The notes beneath the pieces are model-generated. The model saw nothing but the letters and a program-made list of their open reading frames with translations, did no database searches and was not told where the DNA came from. Positions 49,700 through 63,937 of a DNA stretch of 64,000 nt are shown piece after piece. The stretch spans positions 41,303,501 through 41,367,500 of the forward strand of contig NC_092526.1 in NCBI RefSeq assembly GCF_037038585.1, written 5' to 3'. The DNA comes from Patagioenas fasciata. Its lineage: Eukaryota > Chordata > Aves > Columbiformes > Columbidae. The first letter of the stretch is position 1. The number at the start of each line of letters is the position of its first letter. Made by a program: the position numbers and the translations under genes.

Positions 49700-52379
49700 T
49701 TAATTTTCTATCCACACCCTAGAAAAACTAAGTTAAAATCTGTATTCAGTCCCATTGCAGATGCAATAGAAGTAAAAAAGTGCAGGTGCTGTAACTCCCA
49801 GTGAGGGTCCTGGTGATTTGGTAAGAGTGGTGGGTGGGGCCTGGGGTGATTCACCCCTCCCCTTTCCCAGGGGATTGTGGGAAGAGGATGGGCAGGGCCT
49901 GGGATAGCTGAGCCCCAGCCCCTAGGAAGGGAGGTCATTCTGCTTTGGGGCTGCTTTGGTGTTGGTTCTCTGTTGCTCTTTCAGCAGTTGGCGGCTTTTG
50001 AACTACTTAATCCACATGGGCAGGTGTGTTTGGAGAAGTGGAGGTGTCTGTTTGTGGTAAGAGCTTCAAGAGCAGTGAAGGTTCAATAGCAGCTGTAGCA
50101 GAACATATGTCTGTAAACTATGTTTAATTTATTGATCTAATTTCAGGTGCTTTGCATTTTTGTGGAATTCCTGACTGCGATGAAAATGCAGCATTGTTTT
50201 TTGGTTGGTACTGCTATATAACAAGCTGCTTTTATAATCTCTCTTCCTAGGGCTGATGCTCAGGGTATTTAGCAGGGGTTAGGATGAGCATCTCGTATCT
50301 GTAGATGGAATTTTAGCATTTCTGAAGGAAGCAGCAGGGCCATAAGGCAGAGTGTCTTTCAGGCTATGGGGTGGTTCACCGCCTCCCTGATCACCCACAG
50401 AATAGTGTGTTGTTCCTAGAGCCTTTGCAGCATGCGGTGGCCCCTGGTAGATCATTCAAATGTACCTCCCAGAACTCAGACAAGGTGAGCAATGACTTGT
50501 GGACTATTACTGATAAATATTATCTGGGTACTCATTAGTGTGCGTGTGTTTTCTTTTCTTATGGCAGGTGATGAAGGGGAAAGTGGCAACTGCAGGAAGG
50601 TCCCCTTGAGCCCATGTGGTGTTTTCCTATGTTGAGGATGGATTCAGTCCTTGGGCCCTCTGAAAGCTAAGTGGAGGGATAGGGGCTGAGAATCGCAGCG
50701 GGGGATTAAAGTTCTCATAGGGGAAAGGGCTATCCAGAAACAGTCCCCTTTGGGCAGGTAAAGGGCGCAGGCAACTTTACAGTGCAATGCCAGCATGGAC
50801 AGGGCAGCTCCAGCCTGTGTCTGCATTGTTGTGTAGTTTAGGAAGCCTGCCTTGTGCCTGTCAGATGATCCTGCGCTCTCATTGTGCTCAAGGGGCGTGA
50901 CTGGCATCTCAGGTGCCATTCCAGGGTCTGGAATGCTGGTGCTGATTAGCGTAGTGCCAATTGGGTGCTGGTTTTCTTGTATCAACAACCGAAAGTGTGG
51001 ATGGTTCTTATGCCTTGGACATTTCTGGTCAGTTGTGTTTTATGGTGTTTTTTTCCACGCTGCATTGGCAGCTCTGCTCTCCACCCATCCAGTCTAAGGG
51101 ACTGGGACTTCAAGATACTGGGAAGAAGTTCTTGGGTCTTGCAGGAGCTGCTTGCGCCATCTCAGTTTGTTGTGCCAGTGCCACCATCTCATAAGGCGCT
51201 GTGGCATTCAGCTCCTTTTTGTTTTGGGGTTGCAGTAGAGGCTCCTCGCGTCACTGCTGCCTCCCTGTAGGTTCTTTTGATTGATGCTGTCTCTGGTCTT
51301 GGAGTCATTCTTGTTGTTGAACAGTTTTGGTACTGTTGGAGTGGTGATGTTTGTAGTGTTCTATGAAGCATCAGTCTGCACATATGTACGTTTGACTTTG
51401 AGCTGCTCTGCCCAGAGGTGTAGAGTCACTGGTGGGTGGACTGAGCTCTAGGAGTCCATGGTTAGTCTGTTGACATGTTAAATTGTGTAGGCAGAGGTCA
51501 TCTAGAGAGGAATAGCTGTGGGCAGGGGAGTGGACAGTCCCTTCACTAGTGTTTTAGGGACTGGATTAGAGCTTCTGGTGGGACTGCTAAATAGAAATGA
51601 GACCTGTGGAAAGTTAAATCTGTTGATCAGCATCTTGCTGACATATTGAATAACTTAATTTCAGATGTGGAAGCACAACATGGCACAAAAGAGCAATGGA
51701 GGAGGTGAGCAGAGTGCCGTAAGCAAGTGGGTTGGTGTGTGGTGTCAGAGGGAAGGTGTGCCACGTGCCTCTATGTAAGTTTGGTTGTTTTTTCTATTTT
51801 ATAAGTCTAAAGCAATGAGGAAAGCTGGGTGTCAGCACCGCAGCTCCTCGAGCAAGATGAGCAATGAGTGCTGGGCTGAAGAAGCAGCTCATTTCAGGTC
51901 TTGTGTTGCTGGTGCAGGTATGGGTGTCCTTTGGTTGTGTTTTACAGGTGGTAGCTGAACCTCTATGTGGTCAACAGTGTTGCAGTCAAAAGCAACGGTG
52001 GCCAGGTGGGTGAGTGGCCAAGGTAAGGGAGCTGGAGATGGGACCGTCTGTGGGCAGGCTGTGCTTTTGGGCAGTGTTTGAGCATGTGCCTTTGTTTTTG
52101 CAGGTGCCACAGGCAAGCTCAGAGAGGCGAAGCTGCACGCCGGCCAGCAGCCAAAAAGGAGAGGTGGTGGTGATGGTGGGTGTTCAGGAGCACAGTATTG
52201 CCTGGTGACTTAGTTCAGTGTTTCCTTCTTGTGTTGCAGGTGCTTTGTGGTCCCTTTGGACTCAGAGGAGCATTTGTGGTGAGCTGGGGTAGAGGCGAGG
52301 AGGAGCGTGGGGCTGGGGACTTGTTCCAAGAGCTACCATTCTTCTGTTTCTTGCTATCTTAGGTGCTGGTGGTGGACTC
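49700..52379 (+). other. Unassigned arm DNA with a run of exon-like segments
   Basis: Candidate exons bounded by good acceptors and donors: 51665-51704, 51806-51897, 51948-52005, 52104-52163 and 52240-52278. A sixth acceptor is at 52362 and an isolated strong acceptor is near 50567. Introns are about 75-100 bases. Joined, they do not keep an open frame, so a non-coding transcript or a decayed gene is possible; chance splice-like motifs are not excluded. Mirrored at about 40.25-42.9 kb. Confidence 0.35.
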
Positions 52380-53058
52380 ATGATGGTTCATTTACCTTGA
52401 TCTCGAAGTGCAAAATTAAGGCAACCAGAATGCCAAGGGGTTCAATCAAACAGTGTTACTTTATTATTTTGCCCGTAAAACATCACGCGATAAAGTAGAG
52501 TAAAAGGGAAAGAAAAAGAAACGGGGGAGAGAAGCCTGGTTACCACCATGGGTCCAAAGGTGTCCCTATGGTCCCAGGTCCTGAGCAGCATCCTGTCGGT
52601 CCTCTGTCATGATCCTTTGGTGGGGAGATCTCAATGATGTCCAGTCAGGAACCATCTTTTATGCTGCTTTACCGACACTCGCTTCCATGGGTGGAGGCCA
52701 ATCCCCTCCTTTGTTTTGCAACCCAGGCTTAAATGCACAGGCTCAAAAAGTCCCTGCTTCACTTGCCAGGACGCATCTGTGCCTGCGTGGCCTCATGTTC
52801 AGGGGTCTCCTTCTGGTACGTTGGGTGACCTCAGGACCCTTGGCGAGCTTTTGGACATGCTCTTTGTTGGCCTTTGTTTGAGGGAGGAGGTGAGTCCACA
52901 CAGCAGCCATTGTTACTGGTACCCCCGGGTTGGAGAGATCTGTGCAACACAGTTCTTCTCAGGCCTTTCTCCAAGTCATTGTCCAGTTCTGTCTGTCAGG
53001 GTATCTGTTCTTGATGGTGATGTTCAGGCAAATACTGTTCTTCGGACTGACTTTTACA
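52380..53058 (-). repeat. ERV-C 3' LTR, right arm
   Basis: Mirror of 39571-40249 with the same landmarks, including the terminal block read here as ttaccttgatctcgaagtgc. Confidence 0.85.
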
Positions 53059-53154
53059 CCATGCCATGGCTGAACATTATCAGGAGCTTGGGGCAGTAAC
53101 ACCATCCTTGGAGACAGAAGGAGGAAGAAAAAGGGAAAGGAAACATAAAGTGGT

Positions 53155-54867
53155 TTATATCCCTGTGATCTGCTTTGTATCAATGCTTTTAAGAATGTCT
53201 GCATTGAAGGGCACACTAAACAAACTGTGTGCATTAAGTACAGATGACAAATGTGTCAAACGGTTTAACATTTTATAATTTAAAATATACAATATCACGG
53301 ACAGAACAAAACCTACCAAAACTAGTACTGAGAGAGCAACAATTGGGTGACACAACTTGTTCAGGATGCCTGTAGCAGTAGGTGACCACCCAAAAAGCAT
53401 GTTCCACCACTTATATTCTGCATCTTTTTCTGTTCTTCTTAACACACGGTGAATTTTTTTCAGCATTGTGGTGAATGGTTATTAAGGTCTTCTGCCCATT
53501 TACTTGAGCCTCTTCCGAGACCTTGATCAAGTCTTGGCATTGTAACAATTGCTTTACCAATGTGAGATTCGTCTCGATAGGTGTAGGCAGTAATTCATGA
53601 ATCAGTGTGTAATTAGAATGTATAAGTTGATGAGGTATAACTGGTGCTAAATAAGAAAAATCACATCCATTAATTTTTAACAAAATTACAAACACAAAAA
53701 TTTGAATCATCTCTAACATTTACCATCACTGTATCTACTAATATAGAGTTGCAAGCAGTCCTCAAGCACACACAACCTTTGCCAATGTACACTAATACCA
53801 TTTCTCGATTGTCAGGACTAACCTCTAAGTGGCAAACGTTTTGCTCAGTGTCCAGACAAATGTCTTGAGCACTGATTGTATTACTTTCACAGATTAATCC
53901 TTGCTGTTCTCGCACAATACAAGATTCTAAATGAACAGTTGGCCATTTTTCATCCACTTTTTGGGCCCATACTCTATGCTCAAAAGGACAGAGTACAGTT
54001 CCCTTGTGGTTCAACCCTAATGCAATGATGGGGTAGATTATGTATATTGAAGCATTGTGTATGGTTTACACAAAAATCATGGCTGTGTTTGTGATGGGGT
54101 TATAAGTGAAGTTTACTGAAGTCCACCAGGATTGCAGTTCTCTCTTAAATTCAGTGGCGCTGTCCCAAACAATTTTCTGAATTTTGGTAGGAAAAGCACC
54201 TTCTTCACCTTCCCTTATGATCGAGGCAGCCACTGATTGCATCCGCAGTTGTGCCTGAATACAACTGAGAGCCACAGAAAGGTTATTTTGGACCACACCA
54301 AGTGTGTCTATTATCAGTTTGTGATCTTTTATATTTACCTTTTCCTGTTTTGGTAATACTGTGGGTAACAGCCACTGGTTAGTTCCCAAAGCCAATAGGG
54401 AAGACTGCAAGGGCATTTGCAATTTTGCAAAATCACTAGTTGTAGCAGTCAGTTTATTCATTAATATCTCTGAATCAATACCATTTAGAACTCCCAGTCC
54501 TGTTCCCAACACACCAGTCAGGTGTCTCAGTGTCCTATTAGGAATTTGTTTCCTCAGCCAGGTTGTCGACCCCTCGAAGGAGGTCCTTAAGAAAGGAGAG
54601 TGGGCTGGCTGAATCTCAGAAATGTTACTTTGCATTAACAACACAACACGCTTGAGGGACCATTCTGAATTGAACAGTATTTGTTGTTGGCCTATATTTT
54701 TGATCACATATGGTCCAATTTAAAAAATTTCCAGACTAGGTACTGCTGTTGGTTGGGTGGTAGGCATCACAACCTCTATCCTGAGTTCCCCCCAATGTCT
54801 GGTATTATTTTTACCACACGTTACTTTATGTGTGTATTGTATTGCAGTCAAATATAGCCAACAATTT

Positions 54868-54905
<38 letters not shown>

Positions 54906-55666
54906 GCGTGATCTAGTAGAGCCGTGTAGTCCAATTCCACAGCTGTTTACAGGTTCAGTGAGGGACTCAGTAATCAGTCTGCATTGCACAAGGAGACCGT
55001 CACTCTGGACCACCATAAAAGAGGGTGAAGTTTTAGTTTTATTTTTGACATCTGGCGTGAAAATGCTGTCTTTGTTGTGATAGGTTACTATTGCTACAAG
55101 TGTCACTAGGGGTTCGAGGAGAGCATTTATTTTAAATTTGTAGTTCAGGCCTAGTAGTTCCAACTGGTTTGCATGATTGTTTGACCAATTACACACCACC
55201 TGGATGGTCCTTGTTAAAGTGAAGTTGTGTCAACAATGAGTTTCTTCATCTTTGCAGGATTTAGTAATCTCCCCATTGCAGGTAATTGGGTCCAAGGTGG
55301 TATTGTTGTAATTGCCAAGATTCTTTTGGCGACAACACAAAATGAGAGGATTTTGTTTGTTACATTTCCACTCTGCAGTGGGACAGAGTTTCACTGAGAT
55401 GTCAGGGTGAATTTGAGTTTTCGAATTTAGATCTAAAAGGTTTCCATTAACTGTAATTGAAGAGACTTTTTCATGGTTAGATCCTTCTACCTTTCTACAT
55501 CCAACTTTAATTTTTTCTCCAATTGTACCATTCAGGACTCTAACCCAATCCTTCCTATCCCATTTCCATTCATTTGGGTGATGCACTTACTACAGTAGCT
55601 AAAATTGGAAAGCAGTCTTTGGGATATGGTCCTAGAGAAATAGTGTATCTGACAGTGGCTTCAGAC
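53155..55666 (-). pseudogene. env remainder (ERV-C), right arm
   Basis: Mirror of 36961-39474. The translated pieces (55586-55230, 54707-54066, 54014-53670, 53466-53155) are the same as in the left arm. The poly(T) run at 54871-54904 is two bases shorter than its partner. Confidence 0.65.
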
Positions 55667-55672
55667 CAAGGC

Positions 55673-58600
55673 TGTTAGAGTGATAAAAGGACCCTGCAAT
55701 CTGATTCAATGTGAATCACGCTAGAGCCATTTATTACAGAAACAAGCCTCCTTATATATGCAACTATTCTCTGATCACGTGTCCACGCTCCAAGCATGCA
55801 TTCACTAATTGAATATCATCTGTGTTCACGAGTTGTCCGTGCGCTGAAGGCTCACTGCTGATAGGTCCGTTGATTTACATCATGTTGAGGCGTTGTTATT
55901 GTAGAACTGCTTCTCTCCCACGGCAGGTCCTGTTTGCAGCTTTCTGAGTTGGCCTTGAAATTCCTTTGGGCCTGGCTAGTTCAATAACAAATCTCCATCT
56001 AACAGAAACCCCTCCACAATTCCCCCGTTATTGTTCTTGAACCAGCCAGGCCCTATTGACCGCGCACTGAATCATCTTTGAAATACACTGCAACATGATT
56101 AACAACAATAATTACGGTTACATATAATACAGTTAAGCCTTACATAAGATCAAACAACTACCCACCTATTCCCAAGCTTTTAAATCATTTGTCAAACCCC
56201 AATTCTACTATGAAATCTTATTAACATGCTGGTTTAGTTTGTCTAAAGTACTATGAATAGATTCAGAATGATCAGACAACTTATTACAACACATTCTCTC
56301 AAATTCTTCACAACCATGACCTAATGACCTAGTGTTAAAAGATCTATAACTGTGCGATTTTGTAGAGTAGCATGCCTAATATCATCAACATCTGCTATTA
56401 ATTGAGTTAGTATTTCAGAAGTTAGATTAACCTATTTAAAAACCAATATCTTAACTTTGATATGTCTCCTAAAGCTTTTACTAGCTGCTAGACTAGAGAG
56501 AAAGAGTGCAGTATTATGGGAAGAATGTCCCATAATTTTACCTCAGTTCTATCTAAGTGTAATATCGCCCTTTTAGCTCTCCTGCTGTGTGTTCAAATTG
56601 CCATTCTCCACAGAAGGTACATCACCTGCTTGCTAACAGGCTTCTAGACAACCAGGTCTGTGAGCATCTATAACACTGAATTAGGATCCACGGTTTACAT
56701 AGGAAACGGTCCTCACAACTTATCTCCCTCCTGTCCATCTGCATCCATTCAATCTTTATTGTGTTTATTCAACCATGGCTTGACCCATTTCACAGGAATC
56801 CACTTTGATCCTTGGTCTGTAATGACACAAACAGAACCTTTTCCCCAGGTTATCAGTTGATGTGGCCTTTTCCATTGACCATTAACTAGTGATTTGACCA
56901 TAACTAATGTAGGTTCTTTCTGATTTAGCATGGTTTTGGGTCATACTTGCAAAGTGTTTCATCGCATAGAGTGCTTTTGATAATTGGTTTTGTGGTGTTT
57001 CCTCTACTTCTCTTTTATTTTTCTTTTTTTTTTTTTTGTGTGTGTGTGTGTGTGGGTGGGGGGTTTTAAACAAACAGACAAAGACAGTTTGGAATCAGAT
57101 ACGTGTGTTGGATCTTGACTATGTACTCAGAATCACAAATCAAATTTAGAGGTTCCTCCTTAAAAAGCTCGAAGTAGTGTGAAGCTGCGCCAAGTTCTGC
57201 TAATTGGGTTGAACCTTCAATAATTTTTACAGAATGATGTCAATTGTTATCTTCACGCCAGACCACTACAGCTTTATGAGACTTCCCAGAACCATCAACA
57301 AAAACTGTGCAAGTATGTAGGATCAGACCAAATACAAATATGGTCTGTGACCTGATGTTAAAGACTTGCAGGTTCTGCAGCAATTTACATTTAGGCATGC
57401 CAAAAGCTGTGCTGTTAAGAAAACCAGCTTAGTGCAATTTACAAGGACATAGATTACAAACAAAAAATCAAAACTAAATTTCACAAACAGTACATATATG
57501 ACAAAAGGATCATGGCCTATTAAGACTTAAATTCATTCCCTGCATTTCTTGATCAGAATAACAATTGGTGTATCAGTCTGTTAGCAATCTCATCATACTG
57601 TCCCACAATAGCCACATGTTCTTTCTATGTTGTAGCTATAAATAGACAAATCTGCAAGTCCAACTGAATGCAGTCAGCCTGTAAGGTTGTCATAAATTTA
57701 TTCCTCAAAGTTTCCAACTCCATTTCAGCTCTCATATTTATTGGATACTGTTTTCCCTTACCGGATTGAAGTCCTGTTTCAATTCTATCAGTGTGGTATT
57801 TGCTTTATTGAAACATTGGCTTTTAATATTAGTGGAAATACAGCATTCGAAATTTCCTTGGAGATTTCTCGCTTGAAGCAAGCAGATCTGCACCATCCAA
57901 GCAGCTTCTTGTAGGACATGCAGCTAAACAGAGTTCTCAGAAAATGTTATTAGAGCTTAAAATTTACTTAACAAATCTTGATCCAAGAGAGGTATAGGGC
58001 TTTCTGACAAATACAAGAATTCATATGGTAAAACTTTGTTCCAAGTTTGGCATTCCATTGGTCTCAAGGAAACGGTCTTTCTTTCTTTATTTGCCACGAT
58101 CTCAAAACTATCATGGTGAATTTACTAAGAAGTCTTTTACAACTAGTTACCACAGAATAAGTCTATTAATTATTTTTTGTTTAATTTCCCAGTTTCATTA
58201 GAACTACAGATCTGCTAGGGATGCCTTTAAACTTCACCCTCAGACTGCTCCATTCATTATTACAACATCACTGCAGTGGGGGGGGAGAGAAAACCCCCCT
58301 TTAACCACTTTAAAAGCAGGCAGCCAGGTTGTGTTTTTGTTTTCTGTTTTTTTGTTTTATTTTGTTTTGTTTGGTTTGTTTTGTTTTGTTTCCTTCTTGC
58401 TACAGTTCAGATATAGCCAAGGCCATGCAGGTGGCGTAATTGCTGGTACGAAGTAGGAGGCTCTGGCAGACTCCTCATTTACAATGAGCTGAGTTTATCT
58501 TGAAACTTGACACAGGCCTGAAATTTATGTTCAAACACAGGCCTGGGATATTTTGCTTTTTTGTTTTCCCATTTCATTCCAACCATAATACAGTTCATAT

Positions 58601-61600
58601 GCATTTCCAAGTAGCTCAGCAATAGTTACATTCCTTAGCTCCATTTACTTTTTGCAATTTACAGATGTCAAAAACCAGCATATTAAACATCAATCCATTA
58701 TTCCATTTTCCTAAATCCAAATCAGTTCATATTCTAGCAACTTCTAAATACAACCTCTTCCAAATTCACATCTATCATAGCATTTAGTTCCCATACCTCC
58801 AACAAACACATAAATTCAATGCGAATCAGAGAACTTCAGTTATTTTCTCATCTCAGAATTATTAGATAACAATATAAGCAATTACTCTAATGTGTAAGGA
58901 TGCATCCTAAGGGGGAGTGAGGTGGTATTTTAGCAGTGGAACCGGTTCCCATTTTGTAATTATCTCCCCAAACAAAAGTATTTTGGTACCAAATATAAAT
59001 ATGCAAATTAAAATACTGAGCTTAGATATGAAAACCAAACATCAAGTTCAAATATGCAGATGGATCACAGTTACACTAAGACAATCTCTCAATTTTTGCA
59101 TTGCACCTTTCAACCTCCTACTGCTCAGCCAGGCAGAGGTACCGCTGGGTCTCCCTGACAAAACAGGTCAGTGCGGCTGGAGCACAATCGGCACCCACCC
59201 CCCTGCCACTGCAAGCTGGACTGGGCAAGGCTGTTACTAGTGTCTCATCTGGTGTTACCCCAGAACAGGATTCTTTACATGGTGTGCATACGAAAGAGCC
59301 AAAGCTAGTACACCGAGATGAGACACAGCCTATCACAGAGTTGCGCAAGTCTGGATACCAGAATAAAGCTAGCATGCTAGAAAGAAAAATAACAGCTACT
59401 ACACACAAAAATTTTACCATCACATTCATGCAGTAAAGAACTAAATTACTCATGGTGCTCTGTATTATCACAAAACGCACATTTTGAGTCAATGGATTCT
59501 CATGATTTAACAGTCTGTGAACTTACCGTACCATATAACAAAGACTTGCCAAAACTGCAACATACTTAGATACCCACAAAGAAACCAGGTTAATGAGGAA
59601 AGCATCTTGCAGACTTCAGCAAGTTTACTCTGACCCGTATGTTATCAGTTAACTCTCTCTCAGCTTGTTGAAATTCAAACCGTTCTGCCTGTAAAACTGT
59701 CTGAAATGATTTAATGATCTCTTGTAGGGATTTATTTTGTCCTACTCGTCTCACCTTAAAAACAACATTAATTGCAACAAGGTGTTATATTTCAAGATTC
59801 TATTCTCTGGACACTTTTCCCAATCATTTAACTTATACAGCAGCCAACACAAATTTCAATATTTAACAAGATCATATTTCCTGCTATTTCCAAGTGCTTT
59901 CCTATGTTCTAGAACACCTCCCAATACCAATTTCTTAGGAACATGGCTGAAAACAGTCAATTCTGACCCCATCTCGTAAGTAAAAACCTTGAGAAGAGGG
60001 AGGGAGGGGGAGAAGCACAGGGCTCGTTGCAGCGCAAGTGGGAAAAATGGGGAGAAGATTTTATGGCGCACTTAAAAACAACTAGTAAAACAATTAACTT
60101 ACATTCCTGACAAGCTGCTTGATTTTCAGAGAGGCAATACACAGGAGCGCATAATATGTACTGTAAAACTCGCAAATAACATGTTGATAGCAAACATTAG
60201 AATTCTCTACTGCTAATTTCAACACCAGTGCTTTATTACCTTCTAAGTTTTCAACCTGCATGTAATTCTCATTGAGACCCTGATTGATAATTTGGCTGCT
60301 TTGTTGGTTTCAGGCACCTTTATCATAGCTTGATATGCAAGGTCTGTTGACTGCCTCAGGATTTCAGAAACTAATCACGCCTGTAATTGTGATGTGTCAG
60401 TTAGTGTCTCTTCCAAGAGCTGATGGATACCCATCGCTTTCAACGAATCCCCATCATTCTGTCCTAAATGATCTATAGCTGTTACATTGCATAGGTCCAA
60501 TTTTGCTTGAGTCTTTCATGGTTTTTATCTGATCTCGAGGCAACATGTCCACATACTCCTTTTCAAAAAAATGCTGCAAACCCTCATCCAAGTCATCAGA
60601 TAACGCAGACTCGAACGGTGCTGGAGAATCATTAGTAACAGGGGGATTCGGAACAGTGCACATTCTCAGCAATACTTTCTAGCATCATAATTATTCGTAT
60701 AACCTGAGTCCCGAGGTGCACCCCTTTCCCATCACGATCAGCATGACTGCATTGCCGACTGCTGGATTCACTCGCTAATAGCTGATCTAATCTTTCACAC
60801 AGTTCTTTTGTCCAGTTCTTATTTGGCAACTCCTTCTGCTCTCTCGTGGAAGCTGGAGGGTTAAAAGATGTTAAAGACAGATACAAATTGGTAAAAGGAC
60901 TGATAGTACACTTGTTTATGACTTTAGCATTCTCAGCTTTCACAGGTTCTTTGGGCAAGTTGTCTGATTCCAATCCTTTGGACTTGCTGTTCTCATCAGG
61001 GTTGGGTAATAGTGTAGGAGGCCACTCACTCAACATTTTTCCTCCCCCCGCTCCGGACTGCTGAACTATTGGGGGTGCCGAAGGCACAGCAGGAGATGGA
61101 ATAGGGAGGGTATCAAAGACACGAACCAGGTAACTTCACAGTGACTTTCAGGTTTCTTATCAGGCTGCAATGCTACAAAAATTCCAACAGCAGCAGACTG
61201 TTCAGCCGTAAGATCTTTTAAGGTGGAAATTGTAAGCTTCCATGTAGTTACTAATGATTTAGCTTTATCTCCATTGCTGACCTTATCCCATAATTTCTGC
61301 CCTGTATCATCCCAAAGTTCAAGTTTAAAAGCCTTCTCAGTTTCTCCCGGGTAGCCATTAGTTCTACACCAAACTAACAGTCTACATATGTTACTTTCTT
61401 AATATTTAAGTCCTCTCACAGAGAGGATATCAGGAGGAGCTTCACTCTTCCCTCCTCCTGCCCCAGTCGCTCACCTTTTCCGGTGATTTCTTCGACAAAT
61501 TTGTCTGTGGAATGTCTGTATGCCTCTGCCTGGTTCTCAGTCCAGCTGATCCGCCTCCAGCTGAGCCACTCCAGGCTTTTCCCCGATCGCAGTGAAGCGC

Positions 61601-62426
61601 CATTCAGAGTATCACGTCAGGGTCACCATTTGTTGGAGCGAATAAAGGACCCTGCACTCTGATTCAATGTGAATCACGCTAGAGCCGTTTATTACAGAAA
61701 CAAGCCTCCTTATATATGCAGCTATTCTCTGATCACGTGTCCACGCTCCAAGCATGCATTCACTAATTGAATATCATCTGTGTTCACGAGTTGTCCACGC
61801 GCTGAAGGCTCACTGCTGATAGGTCCGTTGATTTACATCATGTTGAGGCGTTGTTATTGTAGAACTGCTTCTTTCCCACGGCAGGTCCTGTTTGCAGCTT
61901 TCTGAGTTGGCCTTGAAATTCCTTTGGGCCTGGCTAGTTCAATAACAAATCTCCATCTAACAGAAACCCCTCCACAATTCCCCCGTTATTGTTCTTGAAC
62001 CAGCCAGGCCCTATTGACAGCACACTGAATCATCTTTGAAATACACTGCAACATGATTAACAACAATAATTACGGTTACATATAATACAGTTAAGCCTTA
62101 CATAAGATCAAACAACTACCCACCTATTCCCAAGCTTTTAAATCATTTGTCAAACCCCAATTCTACTATGAAATCTTATTAACATGCTGGTTTAGTTTGT
62201 CTAAAGTACTATGAATAGATTCAGAATGATCAGACAACTTATTACAACACATTCTCTCAAATTCTTCACAACCATGACCTAATGACCTAATGTTGAGGCG
62301 TTGTTATTGTAGAACTGCTTCTTTCCCACGGCAGGTCCTGTTTTCAGCTTTCTGAGTTGGCCTTGAAATTCCTTTGGGCCTGGCTAGTTCAATAACAAAT
62401 CTCCATCTCACAGAAACCCCTCCACA
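55673..62426 (-). mobile_element. ERV-A provirus nested in ERV-C env, right arm
   Basis: Mirror of 30201-36954: 3' LTR 55673-56018, integrase C-terminal piece 56749-56931, RNase H about 57082-57327, gag remnants 60454-61389, PBS 61611-61628, 5' LTR 61631-61976, env tail 61977-62290 and truncated LTR 62291-62426. The GCCTTG target duplication (CAAGGC on this strand) is retained on both sides. Since both arms hold the same insertion, it predates the palindrome or spread by conversion. Confidence 0.9.
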
Positions 62427-62509
62427 CAAGGCCATTTAGCATATTTTTGGTTATGAGTAGGTGAGAGGATGCAGAAAAGTATTAGTAACCCAATTATACT
62501 TTTGGTCAT
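62427..62509 (-). pseudogene. env 5' piece (ERV-C), right arm
   Basis: Mirror of 30118-30200 with the same start codon and hydrophobic signal-like run. Confidence 0.75.
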
Positions 62510-62696
62510 CTTGACAAACTAGGCTTTCAGATTCGATTATTGGATTATTCGTGTTATTCTCTGTGTCCCTCAGAGTTCCCCTGCAAAAAGGAAAGCAAAC
62601 AGGGCTCGCCTCTTTGAGGCAAAAATAATTAAAAAGATGGAATTATCCAATGGATATTTATCTGATGTTCCTTGCCCAGGGCATTGGAAGCTACCT

Positions 62697-63937
62697 ATGA
62701 ATTTGCATTTGAAGGGGTTTTCAATATCAGTGGTACACTTCCCACAGTGGGGAGTTCCGCCAGGACTGGCTGCCCTGGGTAATGGGCTGGATCCTTGGAA
62801 TCATTTGGTCCCTTTAGAAAGGGAATCAAGGAAGGGGCGTTTGGGCAGAAAGTGGTGATTTTGAGGCATCCATTTACACCCCATCTGTCACTTACACCTG
62901 TGACAGCTTGCCACAGACAAGTATCCCAATTACTCTCATGAGGTTTCAAAAGCCGTTTTAAGAGGCCGTTTGTTCTTTCTACAATTCCATTACCTTGTGG
63001 GTAAAATGGGGTGTGAAAAATCTATTTAATCCCTTCATTTTGTGCTCAATCTTGTACAACTTTGGCAGTGGAATGGGAACCATTGTCAGACTGCATTTCT
63101 TGTGGCTTTGGAAAAGTTCCAAGCCATTCTCGCAATGGTTTCACAGTGTTTTCACCTGTAGCTTTGCCAAAAGCTTCAGCTTGGACTGATCCTGATGTTA
63201 TTTCCACTCTCACCAGTATGAAATGCTTGCCTCCTGATTGCTTAAAGGGACCAACATCATCCACTTGCCAGGCATCCCACTAACCTTCACTCTCCCTCAA
63301 ATGCAGAGGGTTGTCTTCTAAAGGGCCTTTCTAGCTGTCTCCGACATTGTTCGCAGGTCGAGATGCAGGTTTTACACATTTCTCTGGTGACGGGCCAGCC
63401 TCGGGCCAGAGCTTTACCATACAAGTTTTTAGCTCCGGTGTGCTTGCGTTTCACATGTAACCATACTAACGAGCGTTCCCATTCTGCCGAAATTTGGTCC
63501 TTTTGTACAGGGGCCAGTCTTGCTAATTCATCAGCTCCGTTATTCCATTCTCCTGGGGATCCCCCATCTACCTGATGAGAAGCCACCCAGCCCACAGCAA
63601 AATTTCCCTTTCCAGCAATACTTAAGGTTTCTTGCCATTTTTCCTTTTGCCACACTGGAATCCTATTAACTTCCCATCTGTTCTGTTCCCAGAAAGGAAG
63701 ACACTTGATACAGCCCTTAAACACAGCCTAAGAGTCAGTATAAATGTGGACAGGAGAAGCAGTTTGTGCTTCGTGTTGGAAAACACTCCATACTGTGATT
63801 AATTCACCTACTTGTGCACTGCCCTCTCCCTCTGTTATAATCTGTTCATTGGAAGAGGTATGGAGTGCTGCTGCCCTGTATTTCCACACCTTTCCTTCTC
63901 TTTTAGCAGAAGTGCCAGTAAACCAAGCACTAACTCA
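62697..63937 (-). pseudogene. RNase H and integrase remnants (ERV-C), right arm
   Basis: Mirror of 28690-29930. Integrase core at about 63286-62697, zinc-binding domain near 63345-63470 and RNase H near 63720-63930. Base differences from the left arm concentrate here, including codon changes at GSHS and VTREMC. Confidence 0.83.
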
